Part shown: positions 22,297 through 31,977 of the stretch, in pieces
How positions within the stretch are numbered: position 1 is the first letter of the stretch
How the letters are laid out: each line of letters begins with the position of its first letter
Source of the DNA: an uncultured Bacilli bacterium
GTDB lineage: Bacteria; Bacillota_I; Bacilli_A; RF39; UBA660
Length of the DNA: 40,591 bases
Direction: 5' to 3'
NCBI GenBank assembly: GCA_944332575.1
Contig: CALVKH010000004.1
Coordinates: forward strand, 1-40,591
Program-made: the position numbers and the translations under genes
Notes under the pieces: generated by a model
The model's input: the letters and a program-made list of their open reading frames with translations, nothing else
Told to the model about the DNA's origin: nothing
Databases searched by the model: none

Positions 22297-24777
22297 ATGA
22301 TAGATTTAAGCAAATTAACTACTGAAAGAAAAAGTGATATTATTAATCCTTTAGCAATTTTTTCTTCCTTGCCAAATAAATCCGAAAAGTATAATGGATA
22401 CTTGAGAAATGTACAGGGTGAAGTGTTAAATCAATGGTTTGAATTAAGAAATAATAAAGATAATATAATAAAGATGAATACTGGTAGTGGAAAAACTACT
22501 GTTGCGTTGTTAATATTACAAAGTTGCTTAAATGAGCAAAAAGGCAATGCTGTTTATGTTGTTAGAGATAACTTCTTAATTCAACAAGTTAAATATGAAG
22601 CAAAAGATTTGGGGATAAAAATTGTAGAAAATGAACAGGATATTGATTTCTTAAAAAATAAAGCAATATTAGTTATTTCAATTCAGAAACTAATTAATGG
22701 AAGAACAGTATTTGATGAAAGAAATCATATTGATAATATTATTATTGATGATGTTCATGCTTGTCTAGATACTGCAGAACAGCAATTTATTATCAAAATA
22801 ATGCGTGATAAACATTCTCAATTATATGATGATATTTTTAATTTATTTAAAAGGGAACTTCAGAGACAAAACCATATTAATGCAATTAACATTGAAGATA
22901 AAATAATGGAATCTAACCCTATGCTTGTACCATTTTGGGAAGTAAAGAGTAAATATAAAAAAATATTAGAGTTTATTAATAAATATCAATATAATGAGAT
23001 ATATAATGATATTTTCTTTCCATTTTCTTTTTTGAATGATATTATTCAATACTGCAATATTTCTATAGCATATAATGTAATAGAAATTAGTCCAGATTGT
23101 TTGCCTATATATAAAGTATCTGCATTTAATGATGCTAAGCGAAGAATATTTATAAGTGCAACTTTAAAAGATGATGGTAAACTCATTAATTCATTTAATT
23201 TGGATAAGAATAATATTGAAAAAATTATTACTCCATCTCAAGCTTTAGATATAGGCAATAGAATGATATTATTTCCTCAAGCTATTAATCCTCATATTAC
23301 TGATGATGATTTGAAGCAATATCTAAAAAAAATATCACTTGATAAAAGAATAGTAGTGATTGTACCATCAAATAGAAGAGCAGAGTATTGGAAAGACGTT
23401 GCAGATCACATTTTTAATAAAGAAAATATTAAAGATATAAAGAATTATACTATTGGTCTTGATATATTGGTTAACAGATATGATGGTATTGACTTAAAAG
23501 GAAAACTATGCTCTTACTTAGTAATAGATGGATTACCAAACGCTAAAAGCCTATTTGAACAGATAACAGAATCGTTATTGTGCGATACATCAAAATCAAA
23601 TATAGATAAAATTCAAAAAATTGAGCAAGGCATGGGAAGAGGAATTAGATCTAATCAAGATGATTGTGCTGTTGTAATTATGGGAAAGCAATTATTAAAT
23701 ATAATATATAATGATAATGCATTAGAATCATTTAGTTTTTCTACAAGCATACAATATTCACTATCTGAACAAATTGCAGATCAATTAAAAAATAAACCAT
23801 TAGAAAGTATAATGAATACTTTTGACCTTTGTTTAAATAAAGACTCAGCTTGGATTACAGTTATGAACAAAGCTTTAAGTGATGTTACTATTTCCAATTC
23901 ATTAAACTACAAAGAAGAAGATTTGGAATTGAATAAAGCTTTTAATATTGCCTTAAAAGGAAACTATCAAGAATGTTTTAATATTATTCAAAAATTAGTA
24001 AATAATGAGAATACTGAACAAAAAAAAGGATATTTAATGTTTTATTTAGCAAAATATAAGTGTTTTATTGATGAAGTAGAATCTCAAAAAATCTTATTGT
24101 CTGCTAAACAATATAATAGGAATTTGATTTTACCATTGAATGGCTTTGATGTAAAGCAGAGAAAACTAAATAAAACAATTCAATCTTCTAAAATTATGAG
24201 ATTGTATAGAGAAAAATATAAGGAAGATATGCAATTGTATTTATATGCATTTGAAACGCATTTTTCAAATTTGATATTTAGTGAAAATACATATAAAGAC
24301 TTTGAAAAAGCTATTAATGATGTTGGTGAGCTTTTAGGTTTTGAGGTTTCTATGCCGGATTCCGAATTTGGAGAAGGCCCAGATAATATATGGTATTTAA
24401 ATGATACAAGTTATATGATTATTGAGTGCAAAAATGAATCTCAAACAGAAACAATCAGTAAGGAATATTGTGGGCAATTATGTATGTCAGATAATTGGGC
24501 TAAAGAAAAATATGGGAATGACAATACATTTTATCCAATAATAGTACATAAAAGCAATACTTTTAGTAGACTTGCAAGTCCGAATGATAACTTTAGAATT
24601 ATTACAGAGGAAAATATAAATAAATTATCTGAAAATATTAGATTATTTTGTAATTCCATGATAAGTACATCAAGTATTAATGAACAATTGATAAATGAAT
24701 GTTTAGTTAAATATAGACTTGATTATAAAAATATAATAGATAATTATACTTCCCAGTTTATAAAAGAAAAAAACTAG
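22297..24777 (+). CDS. SF2 helicase (XPD/DinG-like motifs) fused to a PD-(D/E)XK-like nuclease domain
   Basis: An 826-residue protein. The helicase part has Walker A TGSGKTT (Lys66), a Walker B/DEAH-box variant DDVHA (Asp151-His154), motif III-like FISAT, and motif VI QGMGRGIR (Arg448, Arg451), which is closest to the XPD/DinG pattern. The middle (about 540-640) is helical. The C-terminal domain (about 670-800) has GFEVSMPDSEFGEGPDN, then IIECK; Asp696, Glu710 and Lys712 fit a PD-(D/E)XK active site, with a following Gln. It lies first in the element, 125 bases before hsdM, which has its own promoter. A role in DNA-targeting defence is inferred. I do not recognise a named system with this architecture. 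Confidence 0.75.
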   Translation: MIDLSKLTTERKSDIINPLAIFSSLPNKSEKYNGYLRNVQGEVLNQWFELRNNKDNIIKMNTGSGKTTVALLILQSCLNEQKGNAVYVVRDNFLIQQVKYEAKDLGIKIVENEQDIDFLKNKAILVISIQKLINGRTVFDERNHIDNIIIDDVHACLDTAEQQFIIKIMRDKHSQLYDDIFNLFKRELQRQNHINAINIEDKIMESNPMLVPFWEVKSKYKKILEFINKYQYNEIYNDIFFPFSFLNDIIQYCNISIAYNVIEISPDCLPIYKVSAFNDAKRRIFISATLKDDGKLINSFNLDKNNIEKIITPSQALDIGNRMILFPQAINPHITDDDLKQYLKKISLDKRIVVIVPSNRRAEYWKDVADHIFNKENIKDIKNYTIGLDILVNRYDGIDLKGKLCSYLVIDGLPNAKSLFEQITESLLCDTSKSNIDKIQKIEQGMGRGIRSNQDDCAVVIMGKQLLNIIYNDNALESFSFSTSIQYSLSEQIADQLKNKPLESIMNTFDLCLNKDSAWITVMNKALSDVTISNSLNYKEEDLELNKAFNIALKGNYQECFNIIQKLVNNENTEQKKGYLMFYLAKYKCFIDEVESQKILLSAKQYNRNLILPLNGFDVKQRKLNKTIQSSKIMRLYREKYKEDMQLYLYAFETHFSNLIFSENTYKDFEKAINDVGELLGFEVSMPDSEFGEGPDNIWYLNDTSYMIIECKNESQTETISKEYCGQLCMSDNWAKEKYGNDNTFYPIIVHKSNTFSRLASPNDNFRIITEENINKLSENIRLFCNSMISTSSINEQLINECLVKYRLDYKNIIDNYTSQFIKEKN

Positions 24778-24861
24778 AGGTCTACTTTTTATTGACAAAT
24801 TCAGACAGAAAATTAATTTCTTCTTTTTTGTTTGAATTAAGCCAAAAAAGGGCAAAATTCA

Positions 24862-24870
24862 TGATATAAT
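24862..24870 (+). promoter_or_regulatory. Extended -10 promoter of the hsd operon
   Basis: TGATATAAT is a perfect extended -10. Transcription would start at about 24,877, so an upstream in-frame ATG at 24,876 cannot be the normal start. This supports ATG 24,903 for hsdM. Confidence 0.65.
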
Positions 24871-24902
24871 TGTAAATGAAAGTACTAGGAGTGTGGAAGT
24901 TA

Positions 24903-26471
24903 ATGAATAATAAAAAAGAGATTGAAAGAGAAGAATTGCATAAAACTATTTGGAAAATAGCAAATGAATTAAGAGGTTCAGTAGATGGCTGGGATTTTAA
25001 ACAATATGTATTAGGTTTATTATTTTACAGATTCATTTCAGAAAATATAGAAAATTATGTTAATGAAAATCAAAGAAAAGCAGGTATTAATGATTTTAAA
25101 TATAGGAATATATCTGACGATGAAGCGTTATTGGGAAAAACACAAATATTAGAAGAAAAAGGATTATTTATTTTACCTAGTGAATTATTTTGTAATGTTA
25201 GAAAAAATGCTGATAAAAACGAAAATTTAAATGTAGTTATTTCTAATATATTTAACAATATTGAATCATCAGCTAGAGGAACTGCATCAGAAGATGATGT
25301 AAAAGGTTTATTTGATGATTTTACAATAGATAATAAATTGGGTAATACAGTTGATGAAAGAAATGAAAAACTTGTTAAATTATTAAATGCAATAGGAGAA
25401 TTGAATTTCGGAGATTATGAAGAAAATAAGATAGACTTATTTGGTGATGCTTACGAATTTTTAATGACAATGTATGCATCATCAGCAGGTAAATCAGGTG
25501 GGGAATTCTTTACTCCACAAGAAGTTGGAGAATTACTCGCTAAAATAGTAATAATGGATAAAACATCTGTTAATAAAGTATATGATCCTGCATGTGGTTC
25601 AGGTGGATTATTACTTAAATTCGCTAAGATACTTGGAAAAGAAAATGTAAGAGAAGGATTTTTCGGTCAAGAAATAAATCTTACAACATACAACTTAGCT
25701 AGAATAAATATGTTCTTACATAATATCAATTATAATAACTTTAGTATTGAAAGAGGAGATACATTAATTCATCCAGTCCATTGGAATGATGAACCATTTG
25801 ATGCAATAGTATCTAATCCTCCTTATTCAATAAAATGGGCAGGCAAGTCTAATCCACTTTTAATAAATGATGAAAGATTTGCTCCAGCAGGTGTATTAGC
25901 ACCAGAATCAAAAGCAGATTTAGCATTTACTATGCATATGTTATCATGGTTATCGCCAAAAGGTACTGCTGCTATAGTTGAGTTCCCAGGTGTACTTTAC
26001 AGAGGCGGTGCAGAACAAAAGATTAGAAAGTACATGATTGATAACAACTTTGTTGATACTGTCATTCAATTACCTTCAGATTTATTCTTTGGTACATCAA
26101 TTGCAACTTGTATTTTAGTATTAAAGAAAAATAAATTAGATAATAATATATTATTTGTAGATGCATCTAATGAATTTATTAGAAATACTAATAAAAATAA
26201 ATTATCAGAAGAAAACATTAATAATATAATTAGTTTATTAAAAGATAGAAAATCAGTTGAAAATAAATCCTATTTAGCTACATATGAAGAAATCAAAGAT
26301 AATGATTATAATATATCAGTTAATTCTTACTTAAGAACAAATACTGAAGATAAAAAAATAGATATAAATGAAGTAAATAGAAAACTTGCTGAAATTGTGC
26401 CTAGACAACAACAAATTAGAGAAGAACTAGAAGAGATAATTAAAGAACTTGAGGTTGACTATCATGAGTAA
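24903..26471 (+). CDS. hsdM: Type I restriction-modification system, DNA methyltransferase subunit
   Basis: A 522-residue N6-adenine methyltransferase. An N-terminal helical domain (W-D-F-K-Q-Y-V-L-G-L-L-F-Y-R-F, about residues 20-40) contacts HsdS. The AdoMet site is DPACGSGG (from Asp228), and catalytic motif IV is NPPY (305-308). A C-terminal coiled tail (R-Q-Q-Q-I-R-E-E-L-E) completes the usual HsdM layout. Two HsdM and one HsdS form the methylase; with HsdR they form the restriction complex. AGGAGTG stands 9 bases before the start. The stop overlaps the hsdS start in the sequence ATGAGTAA. Confidence 0.96.
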   Translation: MNNKKEIEREELHKTIWKIANELRGSVDGWDFKQYVLGLLFYRFISENIENYVNENQRKAGINDFKYRNISDDEALLGKTQILEEKGLFILPSELFCNVRKNADKNENLNVVISNIFNNIESSARGTASEDDVKGLFDDFTIDNKLGNTVDERNEKLVKLLNAIGELNFGDYEENKIDLFGDAYEFLMTMYASSAGKSGGEFFTPQEVGELLAKIVIMDKTSVNKVYDPACGSGGLLLKFAKILGKENVREGFFGQEINLTTYNLARINMFLHNINYNNFSIERGDTLIHPVHWNDEPFDAIVSNPPYSIKWAGKSNPLLINDERFAPAGVLAPESKADLAFTMHMLSWLSPKGTAAIVEFPGVLYRGGAEQKIRKYMIDNNFVDTVIQLPSDLFFGTSIATCILVLKKNKLDNNILFVDASNEFIRNTNKNKLSEENINNIISLLKDRKSVENKSYLATYEEIKDNDYNISVNSYLRTNTEDKKIDINEVNRKLAEIVPRQQQIREELEEIIKELEVDYHE

Positions 26472-27615
26472 GATAAATGATTTAATAAAAGAAATGTGTC
26501 CTAATGGGGTTGAATTTAAAAAGTTAGAAGATTGTTGTAATATTTTAGATAACAAAAGAAAACCGATTAGTAAAGGCATAAGAGAGATGGGAGAATATCC
26601 TTATTATGGTGCCAATGGAATTCAAGACTACATTAGTGATTATATTTTTGATGGCAAATATGTTTTAGTTGGAGAGGATGGTAGTGTTCAAACTCCTAAT
26701 GGAACACCAATTGTTAATTGGGCAATTGGTAAAATATGGGTTAATAATCATGCACACATAATTGAAGAAATAGACGGTGTATCATTAAGATATTTATATC
26801 ATTATCTTCAAATAGTTGATGTTAAGGATTTAATACATGGAAATATACCTAAGTTGAATCAAAGCAATTTTAGAAATATAAAAATAGCTGTTCCACCACT
26901 AGAAGTGCAAGAAGAAATAGTTAAAATTCTTGATAAATTTGGCGAGCTAGAGGCGGAGCTAGAGGCGGAGCTAGAGGCGAGAAAGAGTCAATACGAGTTT
27001 TGGCGTGGAAAACTTTTGAATATTGAAAATTCTAATCAACAATATATAACTTTAGGAGATATTGGTAAAGTATGTATGTGTAAGAGAATTATGAAAAACG
27101 AAACATCAGATTCTGGTGATGTACCATTCTACAAGATTGGTACATTTGGTAAACAAGCAGATGCATATATATCTTACAATATTTTTAATGATTATAAAAA
27201 AAGATTTTCTTATCCTAAAAAAGGTGAAATATTAGTTTCATGTTCCGGAACAATTGGTAGAACGGTAGTATTTGATGGTAATGATGCTTATTTTCAAGAT
27301 TCTAATATTGTATGGTTAGGCAATGATGAAAGAAGAATTTTAAATAAATTTTTATATTATTTTTATCAAACTTCTCCATGGAATATATCTGATGGTGGAA
27401 CAATTAAAAGATTATATAATAATCAGTTTATATCTGCAAAAGTACCGTTATACTCTTTAGAAGAGCAAAAAAGGATTGTTAGTACATTAGAACGTTTTGA
27501 TAAATTGATTAATGATATATCAGAAGGCCTTCCAGCAGAAATTGAGTTAAGAAAAAAACAATATGAGTATTATAGAAATAAATTATTAAATTTTGAGGAA
27601 TTATATTATGAATGA
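26464..27615 (+). CDS. hsdS: Type I restriction-modification system, specificity subunit
   Basis: A 383-residue protein with two target-recognition domains (about residues 8-140 and 195-325), each followed by a conserved helical region. These are PLEVQEEIVKILDKFG near 150 and SLEEQKRIVSTLERFD near 335, each leading into an RK-x-Q-Y-x-x-x-R-x-K-L-L block. Between the halves are three perfect copies of Glu-Leu-Glu-Ala (161-172). This linker sets the distance between the two half-sites read in the DNA. The start overlaps hsdM and the end overlaps the next gene, each by 8 bases. There is no second hsdS copy, so no shuffling system is evident. Confidence 0.95.
   Translation: MSKINDLIKEMCPNGVEFKKLEDCCNILDNKRKPISKGIREMGEYPYYGANGIQDYISDYIFDGKYVLVGEDGSVQTPNGTPIVNWAIGKIWVNNHAHIIEEIDGVSLRYLYHYLQIVDVKDLIHGNIPKLNQSNFRNIKIAVPPLEVQEEIVKILDKFGELEAELEAELEARKSQYEFWRGKLLNIENSNQQYITLGDIGKVCMCKRIMKNETSDSGDVPFYKIGTFGKQADAYISYNIFNDYKKRFSYPKKGEILVSCSGTIGRTVVFDGNDAYFQDSNIVWLGNDERRILNKFLYYFYQTSPWNISDGGTIKRLYNNQFISAKVPLYSLEEQKRIVSTLERFDKLINDISEGLPAEIELRKKQYEYYRNKLLNFEELYYE
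26944..26979 (+). repeat. Three perfect 12-bp tandem repeats in the hsdS spacer
   Basis: The unit GAGCTAGAGGCG occurs three times with no mismatch. It is GC-rich (8 of 12) in a very AT-rich gene. It codes for Glu-Leu-Glu-Ala in the central linker, like the Thr-Ala-Glu-Leu repeats of the EcoR124 HsdS family. Confidence 0.95.
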
Positions 27616-28744
27616 TTTATTAGATGGTAAACTAGTCTATGATTTGAGAGATGTTATTAATAAAACTAATATCTTTGTTGCGGATGTTAACGAGAAAGAA
27701 AAGTATAATTTAATATGTGCAGTTATGGATCAGTTTGATAATTCGGTAATATATCTTAATTCACATCAAAATATTCCGTTATCTGAAGATGAGATAATAA
27801 TACTTTTTCATCATTTTTGCATTATTAGAGATGGAATTAAAGTTGTTTCAAATATTTTGAATATAGATAATAAACCTACAAATATTTTTCAAAGTTATTG
27901 TCAAAAAGAACCATATCTAATACCTAAAGATGAATATAAAGGTGATGATAAATTTTTTGATTATCTTAGATCTTTGTTCTTTGCTCATCCATTTATTACC
28001 GATAGATCTATTCCCAATCCTATTAAGGGAGAAGTTCAATATAGTCCTTATATTTTGAATAATAAAATGAAAATTTTTCCCGACCAAAAAGATTCGATTG
28101 GTGTAATGGTCTATAGTAATAAAAGAGATATGTTTCACATTTGTATTAAGTTTGATGATTTAAAAGAATATATTAGACTTAAATTTGAAAAGATTAACAA
28201 TATAATTAATGCATTTCAAGAGATTATTGATGGTAAAGAGAAGAAATGGTCTAGTAGAAAAGTAAATAGAAATCAAGACAATAATGCAATTTTACTAGAT
28301 GTTATTGATATCTTGAATGAAAGATATCTGGATGATTCTAATATAAAAGAATTATATAATTATTTGACTTGTGACATATTTGATGAATCAAATTTTGAAA
28401 TAGTAAACAAATATAGGAAAATAATAGTTAAGATAATACCAGCTATTTGTGATTGCATAGACAATATGGATTATGATGGGTTATATCAAATAACTGATCC
28501 TATACTTAATCCTCATTTAAAAGAAATATATCCTATGATGCATTACCAATTGGAAAAGATATATTGTTATTTAAATGATGATGGTTATGGAGATATTTAT
28601 TGGGGATTAACACAAGCAGATCTTTTTTCTAAAGAATTTGCAAAAGATTGGGTTAATATTAGTATCGTTGGTATGAGTTTTACTGAGATAAAATTACTAG
28701 TGACAATTGCCTGTTATTACCAAGCACAAAAAGAGGTGAATTAA
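27608..28744 (+). CDS. Unrecognised protein with HEPN-type motif, inside the hsd operon
   Basis: A 378-residue protein of no family I can name. The N-terminal third is helical and ends in FFDYLRSLFFAHP, where Arg121-x5-His127 followed by Pro matches the R-x4-6-H catalytic motif of HEPN ribonucleases. The remainder has a short beta region (about 140-180) and then helices, with no P-loop or methylase motif. Its start overlaps the hsdS stop by 8 bases and its stop touches the hsdR start, so it is a full member of the operon. In the E. coli prr locus, prrC (a HEPN-type anticodon nuclease) lies in this same place. The HEPN call rests on one motif and helical context. Confidence 0.6.
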   Translation: MNDLLDGKLVYDLRDVINKTNIFVADVNEKEKYNLICAVMDQFDNSVIYLNSHQNIPLSEDEIIILFHHFCIIRDGIKVVSNILNIDNKPTNIFQSYCQKEPYLIPKDEYKGDDKFFDYLRSLFFAHPFITDRSIPNPIKGEVQYSPYILNNKMKIFPDQKDSIGVMVYSNKRDMFHICIKFDDLKEYIRLKFEKINNIINAFQEIIDGKEKKWSSRKVNRNQDNNAILLDVIDILNERYLDDSNIKELYNYLTCDIFDESNFEIVNKYRKIIVKIIPAICDCIDNMDYDGLYQITDPILNPHLKEIYPMMHYQLEKIYCYLNDDGYGDIYWGLTQADLFSKEFAKDWVNISIVGMSFTEIKLLVTIACYYQAQKEVN

Positions 28745-31700
28745 ATGACTAATATAGGATTAATAAGTGAAAATGATAATTCTACTGTACTTGCTGAGTA
28801 TAAAGGATTAAATAAAATAGAAACATCTTTTCAAAGTGAAGATGCTCTTGAAAAAGAATTAATTAAAACTTTAGTTGAACAAGGATATGAAAGATTAAAT
28901 ATTAACTCTGAAAATGAATTAATTCTTAATTTAAGAAAACAACTTGAAAAACTTAATAATTATCATTTTACTGATGGAGAATGGGATGATTTCTTTACTA
29001 GAGTAATAGCAAATAAGAACGATTATATAATAGAAAAGACAAGACTTATTCAAGAAGATTATAAACAAGAAATAACTCTTGATTCAGGTGAAAAGAAAAA
29101 TATCTATTTAATAGATAAAAATAATATTCATAACAATAGTCTTCAAGTGTTAAATCAGTATGTTAATAATGATGGTAACTTTGATAATAGATATGATGTA
29201 ACCATTTTAGTTAATGGTCTACCTTTAGTTCATGTTGAATTAAAGAAAAGAGGAATAGATTTAAGAGAAGCTTTCAATCAAATAGAGAGATATCAAAGAG
29301 ATTCTTTCTGGGCAGGATCAGGATTATATAACTTTGTTCAAATATTTGTTATATCAAATGGAACATTAACTAAGTATTATTCAAATACAACAAGAGAGTT
29401 TCATATTAATAATCAAAAGAAAAAGAAATCTAACTCATTTGAATTTACTTCATATTGGGCAGATCAAAAAAATAATGGCATTACCGATTTAATAGATTTT
29501 GCTAAAACTTTCTTTACTAAACATACTTTATTAAATATATTAACTAAATATTGTGTATTTACTTCAGAAGAAGATTTATTAGTAATGCGTCCTTATCAAA
29601 TAGTTGCTACTGAAAAGATTTTAAATAGAATTAATATTGCATATAATAATAAGTTTTATGGAACTTTAAAATCAGGTGGTTATATTTGGCATACAACAGG
29701 TTCTGGAAAAACACTTACATCATTTAAAACTTCACAACTTGCTAGTAAACTAGATTTTATTGATAAAGTACTATTTGTTGTAGATAGAAAAGATTTAGAT
29801 TATCAAACAATGAAAGAATACGATAGATTTAAAGAGGGAGCAGCTAATTCTAATACCTCAACAAAAATACTAGAAGGACAATTAAATGATCCAAGTACTA
29901 AGATTATTATTACTACGATTCAAAAATTATCACAATTTATCAAGAAAAACGAGAACAGTGATGTATTTAATAAGCATGTAGTATTTATATTTGATGAATG
30001 TCATAGATCTCAATTTGGAGATATGCATAAAGCTATTATTAAAAAGTTTAATAAATACTACTTATTTGGATTTACAGGAACTCCAATATTCCCAGAGAAT
30101 GCTAGAACAATTAAAGGTATCTCTGAAACAACAGAACAAATCTTTGGAGAAAGGTTACATACTTATACAATAGTAAATGCTATTGCTGATAAGAATGTAT
30201 TACCATTTAGATATGAATATGTTGGAAGAATTGATATTCGTGATGGTGTTCAAGATGAAAAAGTATATAATATTGATGAAGAAAAACTATTTGATAATCA
30301 AATTAGAATTTCTATGATTACAGATTACATAATAGAGCATTTTAGTACAAAAACTAAGACATCAGAAAGTTATGTTTACTCAACTTTAGATAATGTTTCT
30401 GTAGTGGCTAAAAAGCAAGATGCAGAAGAAATTAAGTCTAAGAAGAATATTAATGGTTTTAATTCATTATTTGCTGTATCAAGCATTAAAATGGCTAAAG
30501 AATACTATGCTGAATTTAAGAAACAGTTGGATATTAAAAAGAGTAATCTTAAAGTAGCTATAATATATTCTTATGGTGTTAATGGAGAAGATGGGGTAAT
30601 TGATGAAAACTCTGAATCAACAGAAGCATTAAGTACAGATGATAGAACATTCTTAGAAAATGCTATTAAGGATTATAATAATATGTTTGGAACAAGTTAT
30701 GATACATCATCAGAAAAATTCCAAAATTACTATAAAGATGTATCTCTAAGAATGAAAAATAGAGAAATAGATATATTAATCGTTGCTAATATGTTTTTAA
30801 CAGGTTTTGATGCAAAAACATTAAATACATTATGGGTTGATAAGAATTTAAAATGGCACGGATTAATTCAAGCTTTCTCAAGAACTAACAGGATCTTAAA
30901 TAGTGTAAAAACATATGGTAATATAGTTTCATTTAGAAATTTAGAAGATAGACTTAATGAAGCACTTGCTAAATTTGGTGATGAGGAAGCTCATGGAATA
31001 GTTTTATTAAAGCCATATAAAGACTACTATTATGGATATGAAGATGATAATGGCAAAACATTTGAGGGCTATAAATCTTTAGTTGAAAAGTTAACTTCTA
31101 AATTTGCACCAGGAGAACTAATGCAAAGCGAAGCAGAACAAAAAGAATTTATTAAGCTATATGGTGCAATATTAAAGGTAACAAATATATTATCATCGTT
31201 TGATGAATTCAAGAATGAAGAGTTAATTAGTGAAAGAGATAAACAAGACTATCATAGCATTTATATTGAACTTTATAATGAATTTAGAAATAAAGCTAAA
31301 CAAGAAAGAACTGATGTTACTGAAGATGTAGTATTTGAAATGGAATTAATAAAATCTATTGAGGTTAATATTGATTACATTTTAGGACTAGTTAAAAAAT
31401 ATCACGATTCTAATATGGAAGATAAAGAAATTCTTATAACTATTCAAAAGACTATTATGGCAAGTCCAGATTTAAGAAATAAGAAAGATCTAATTATGGC
31501 ATTTATTGAATCATTAGATCAAGATTCAAATGTATATGCTGATTTTGAATCATTTATGGATAGTAAAAAGAAAGAAGAATTAGATAAAATAATTGCTGAA
31601 GAAAATCTTAACAAAGAAGAAACATACAGTTTTATTCAAAAATCATTTGAACAAGGAAGAGTAGAAACAAATGGTACTGAAGTATCGTCAATTCTTCCAC

Positions 31701-31813
31701 CTATGAACATGTTTACTCCTACAAATGATAGACAAGAAAAGAAAAATAATGTTATAGATAAATTATTAGATTTTTTTAATAAGTTCTTTAATATCTCAAG
31801 TAGTAAGTTTTAG
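28745..31813 (+). CDS. hsdR: Type I restriction-modification system, endonuclease/translocase subunit
   Basis: A 1022-residue restriction subunit. The N-terminal nuclease domain has Asp151, then Glu165-x-Lys167 in VHVELKK, and a Q-I-E-R-Y motif. The SF2 motor follows, with Walker A TTGSGKT (Lys322), the DECH box (417-420), GFTGTP and a late QAFSRTNR motif. A C-terminal helical domain binds the methylase. HsdR cuts unmethylated DNA after ATP-driven translocation. ATG directly follows the preceding TAA, with AGAGGTG upstream. The length is usual and all motifs are intact, so the system looks active. Confidence 0.96.
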   Translation: MTNIGLISENDNSTVLAEYKGLNKIETSFQSEDALEKELIKTLVEQGYERLNINSENELILNLRKQLEKLNNYHFTDGEWDDFFTRVIANKNDYIIEKTRLIQEDYKQEITLDSGEKKNIYLIDKNNIHNNSLQVLNQYVNNDGNFDNRYDVTILVNGLPLVHVELKKRGIDLREAFNQIERYQRDSFWAGSGLYNFVQIFVISNGTLTKYYSNTTREFHINNQKKKKSNSFEFTSYWADQKNNGITDLIDFAKTFFTKHTLLNILTKYCVFTSEEDLLVMRPYQIVATEKILNRINIAYNNKFYGTLKSGGYIWHTTGSGKTLTSFKTSQLASKLDFIDKVLFVVDRKDLDYQTMKEYDRFKEGAANSNTSTKILEGQLNDPSTKIIITTIQKLSQFIKKNENSDVFNKHVVFIFDECHRSQFGDMHKAIIKKFNKYYLFGFTGTPIFPENARTIKGISETTEQIFGERLHTYTIVNAIADKNVLPFRYEYVGRIDIRDGVQDEKVYNIDEEKLFDNQIRISMITDYIIEHFSTKTKTSESYVYSTLDNVSVVAKKQDAEEIKSKKNINGFNSLFAVSSIKMAKEYYAEFKKQLDIKKSNLKVAIIYSYGVNGEDGVIDENSESTEALSTDDRTFLENAIKDYNNMFGTSYDTSSEKFQNYYKDVSLRMKNREIDILIVANMFLTGFDAKTLNTLWVDKNLKWHGLIQAFSRTNRILNSVKTYGNIVSFRNLEDRLNEALAKFGDEEAHGIVLLKPYKDYYYGYEDDNGKTFEGYKSLVEKLTSKFAPGELMQSEAEQKEFIKLYGAILKVTNILSSFDEFKNEELISERDKQDYHSIYIELYNEFRNKAKQERTDVTEDVVFEMELIKSIEVNIDYILGLVKKYHDSNMEDKEILITIQKTIMASPDLRNKKDLIMAFIESLDQDSNVYADFESFMDSKKKEELDKIIAEENLNKEETYSFIQKSFEQGRVETNGTEVSSILPPMNMFTPTNDRQEKKNNVIDKLLDFFNKFFNISSSKF

Positions 31814-31880
31814 TATATAATTTATCTTTAAATAATTTTAACAATAATATCATTCGACACAAAAAAGCATCGGATATTCA

Positions 31881-31908
31881 TTGACTTATAAAAGTCAAGT
31901 GGTAAAAT
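31881..31908 (+). promoter_or_regulatory. Promoter with overlapping operator-like dyad
   Basis: -35 TTGACT (31881-31886), 16 bases, then -10 TAAAAT (31903-31908). A dyad TTGACTT-ATAA-AAGTCAA (31881-31898) covers the -35 box, which suggests repression by a dimeric protein, perhaps the ribbon-helix-helix product downstream. Confidence 0.6.
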
Positions 31909-31932
31909 ATAGTAAAATGAAATAATTATGCA

Positions 31933-31957
31933 AAGAGGACTTAGGTCTTCTTTTTTC
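31933..31957 (+). terminator. Terminator-like hairpin before the leader peptide
   Basis: AAGAGGAC and GTCTTCTT (one G-U pair) around TTAG, then a T-run. It lies about 25 bases downstream of the promoter at 31,903, so it looks like an early attenuator, not a gene-end terminator. Confidence 0.7.
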
Positions 31958-31977
31958 ATTTTAAGGAGGTGGTCATT

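Noticed and set aside
24876-24902. Upstream ATG as the hsdM start
   Set aside because: It lies at the predicted transcription start, 6 bases after a perfect extended -10, and has no ribosome site; ATG 24,903 has AGGAGTG.
29991-30173. Short plus-strand frame inside hsdR
   Set aside because: Out-of-frame shadow over the DECH region of hsdR; no Shine-Dalgarno.
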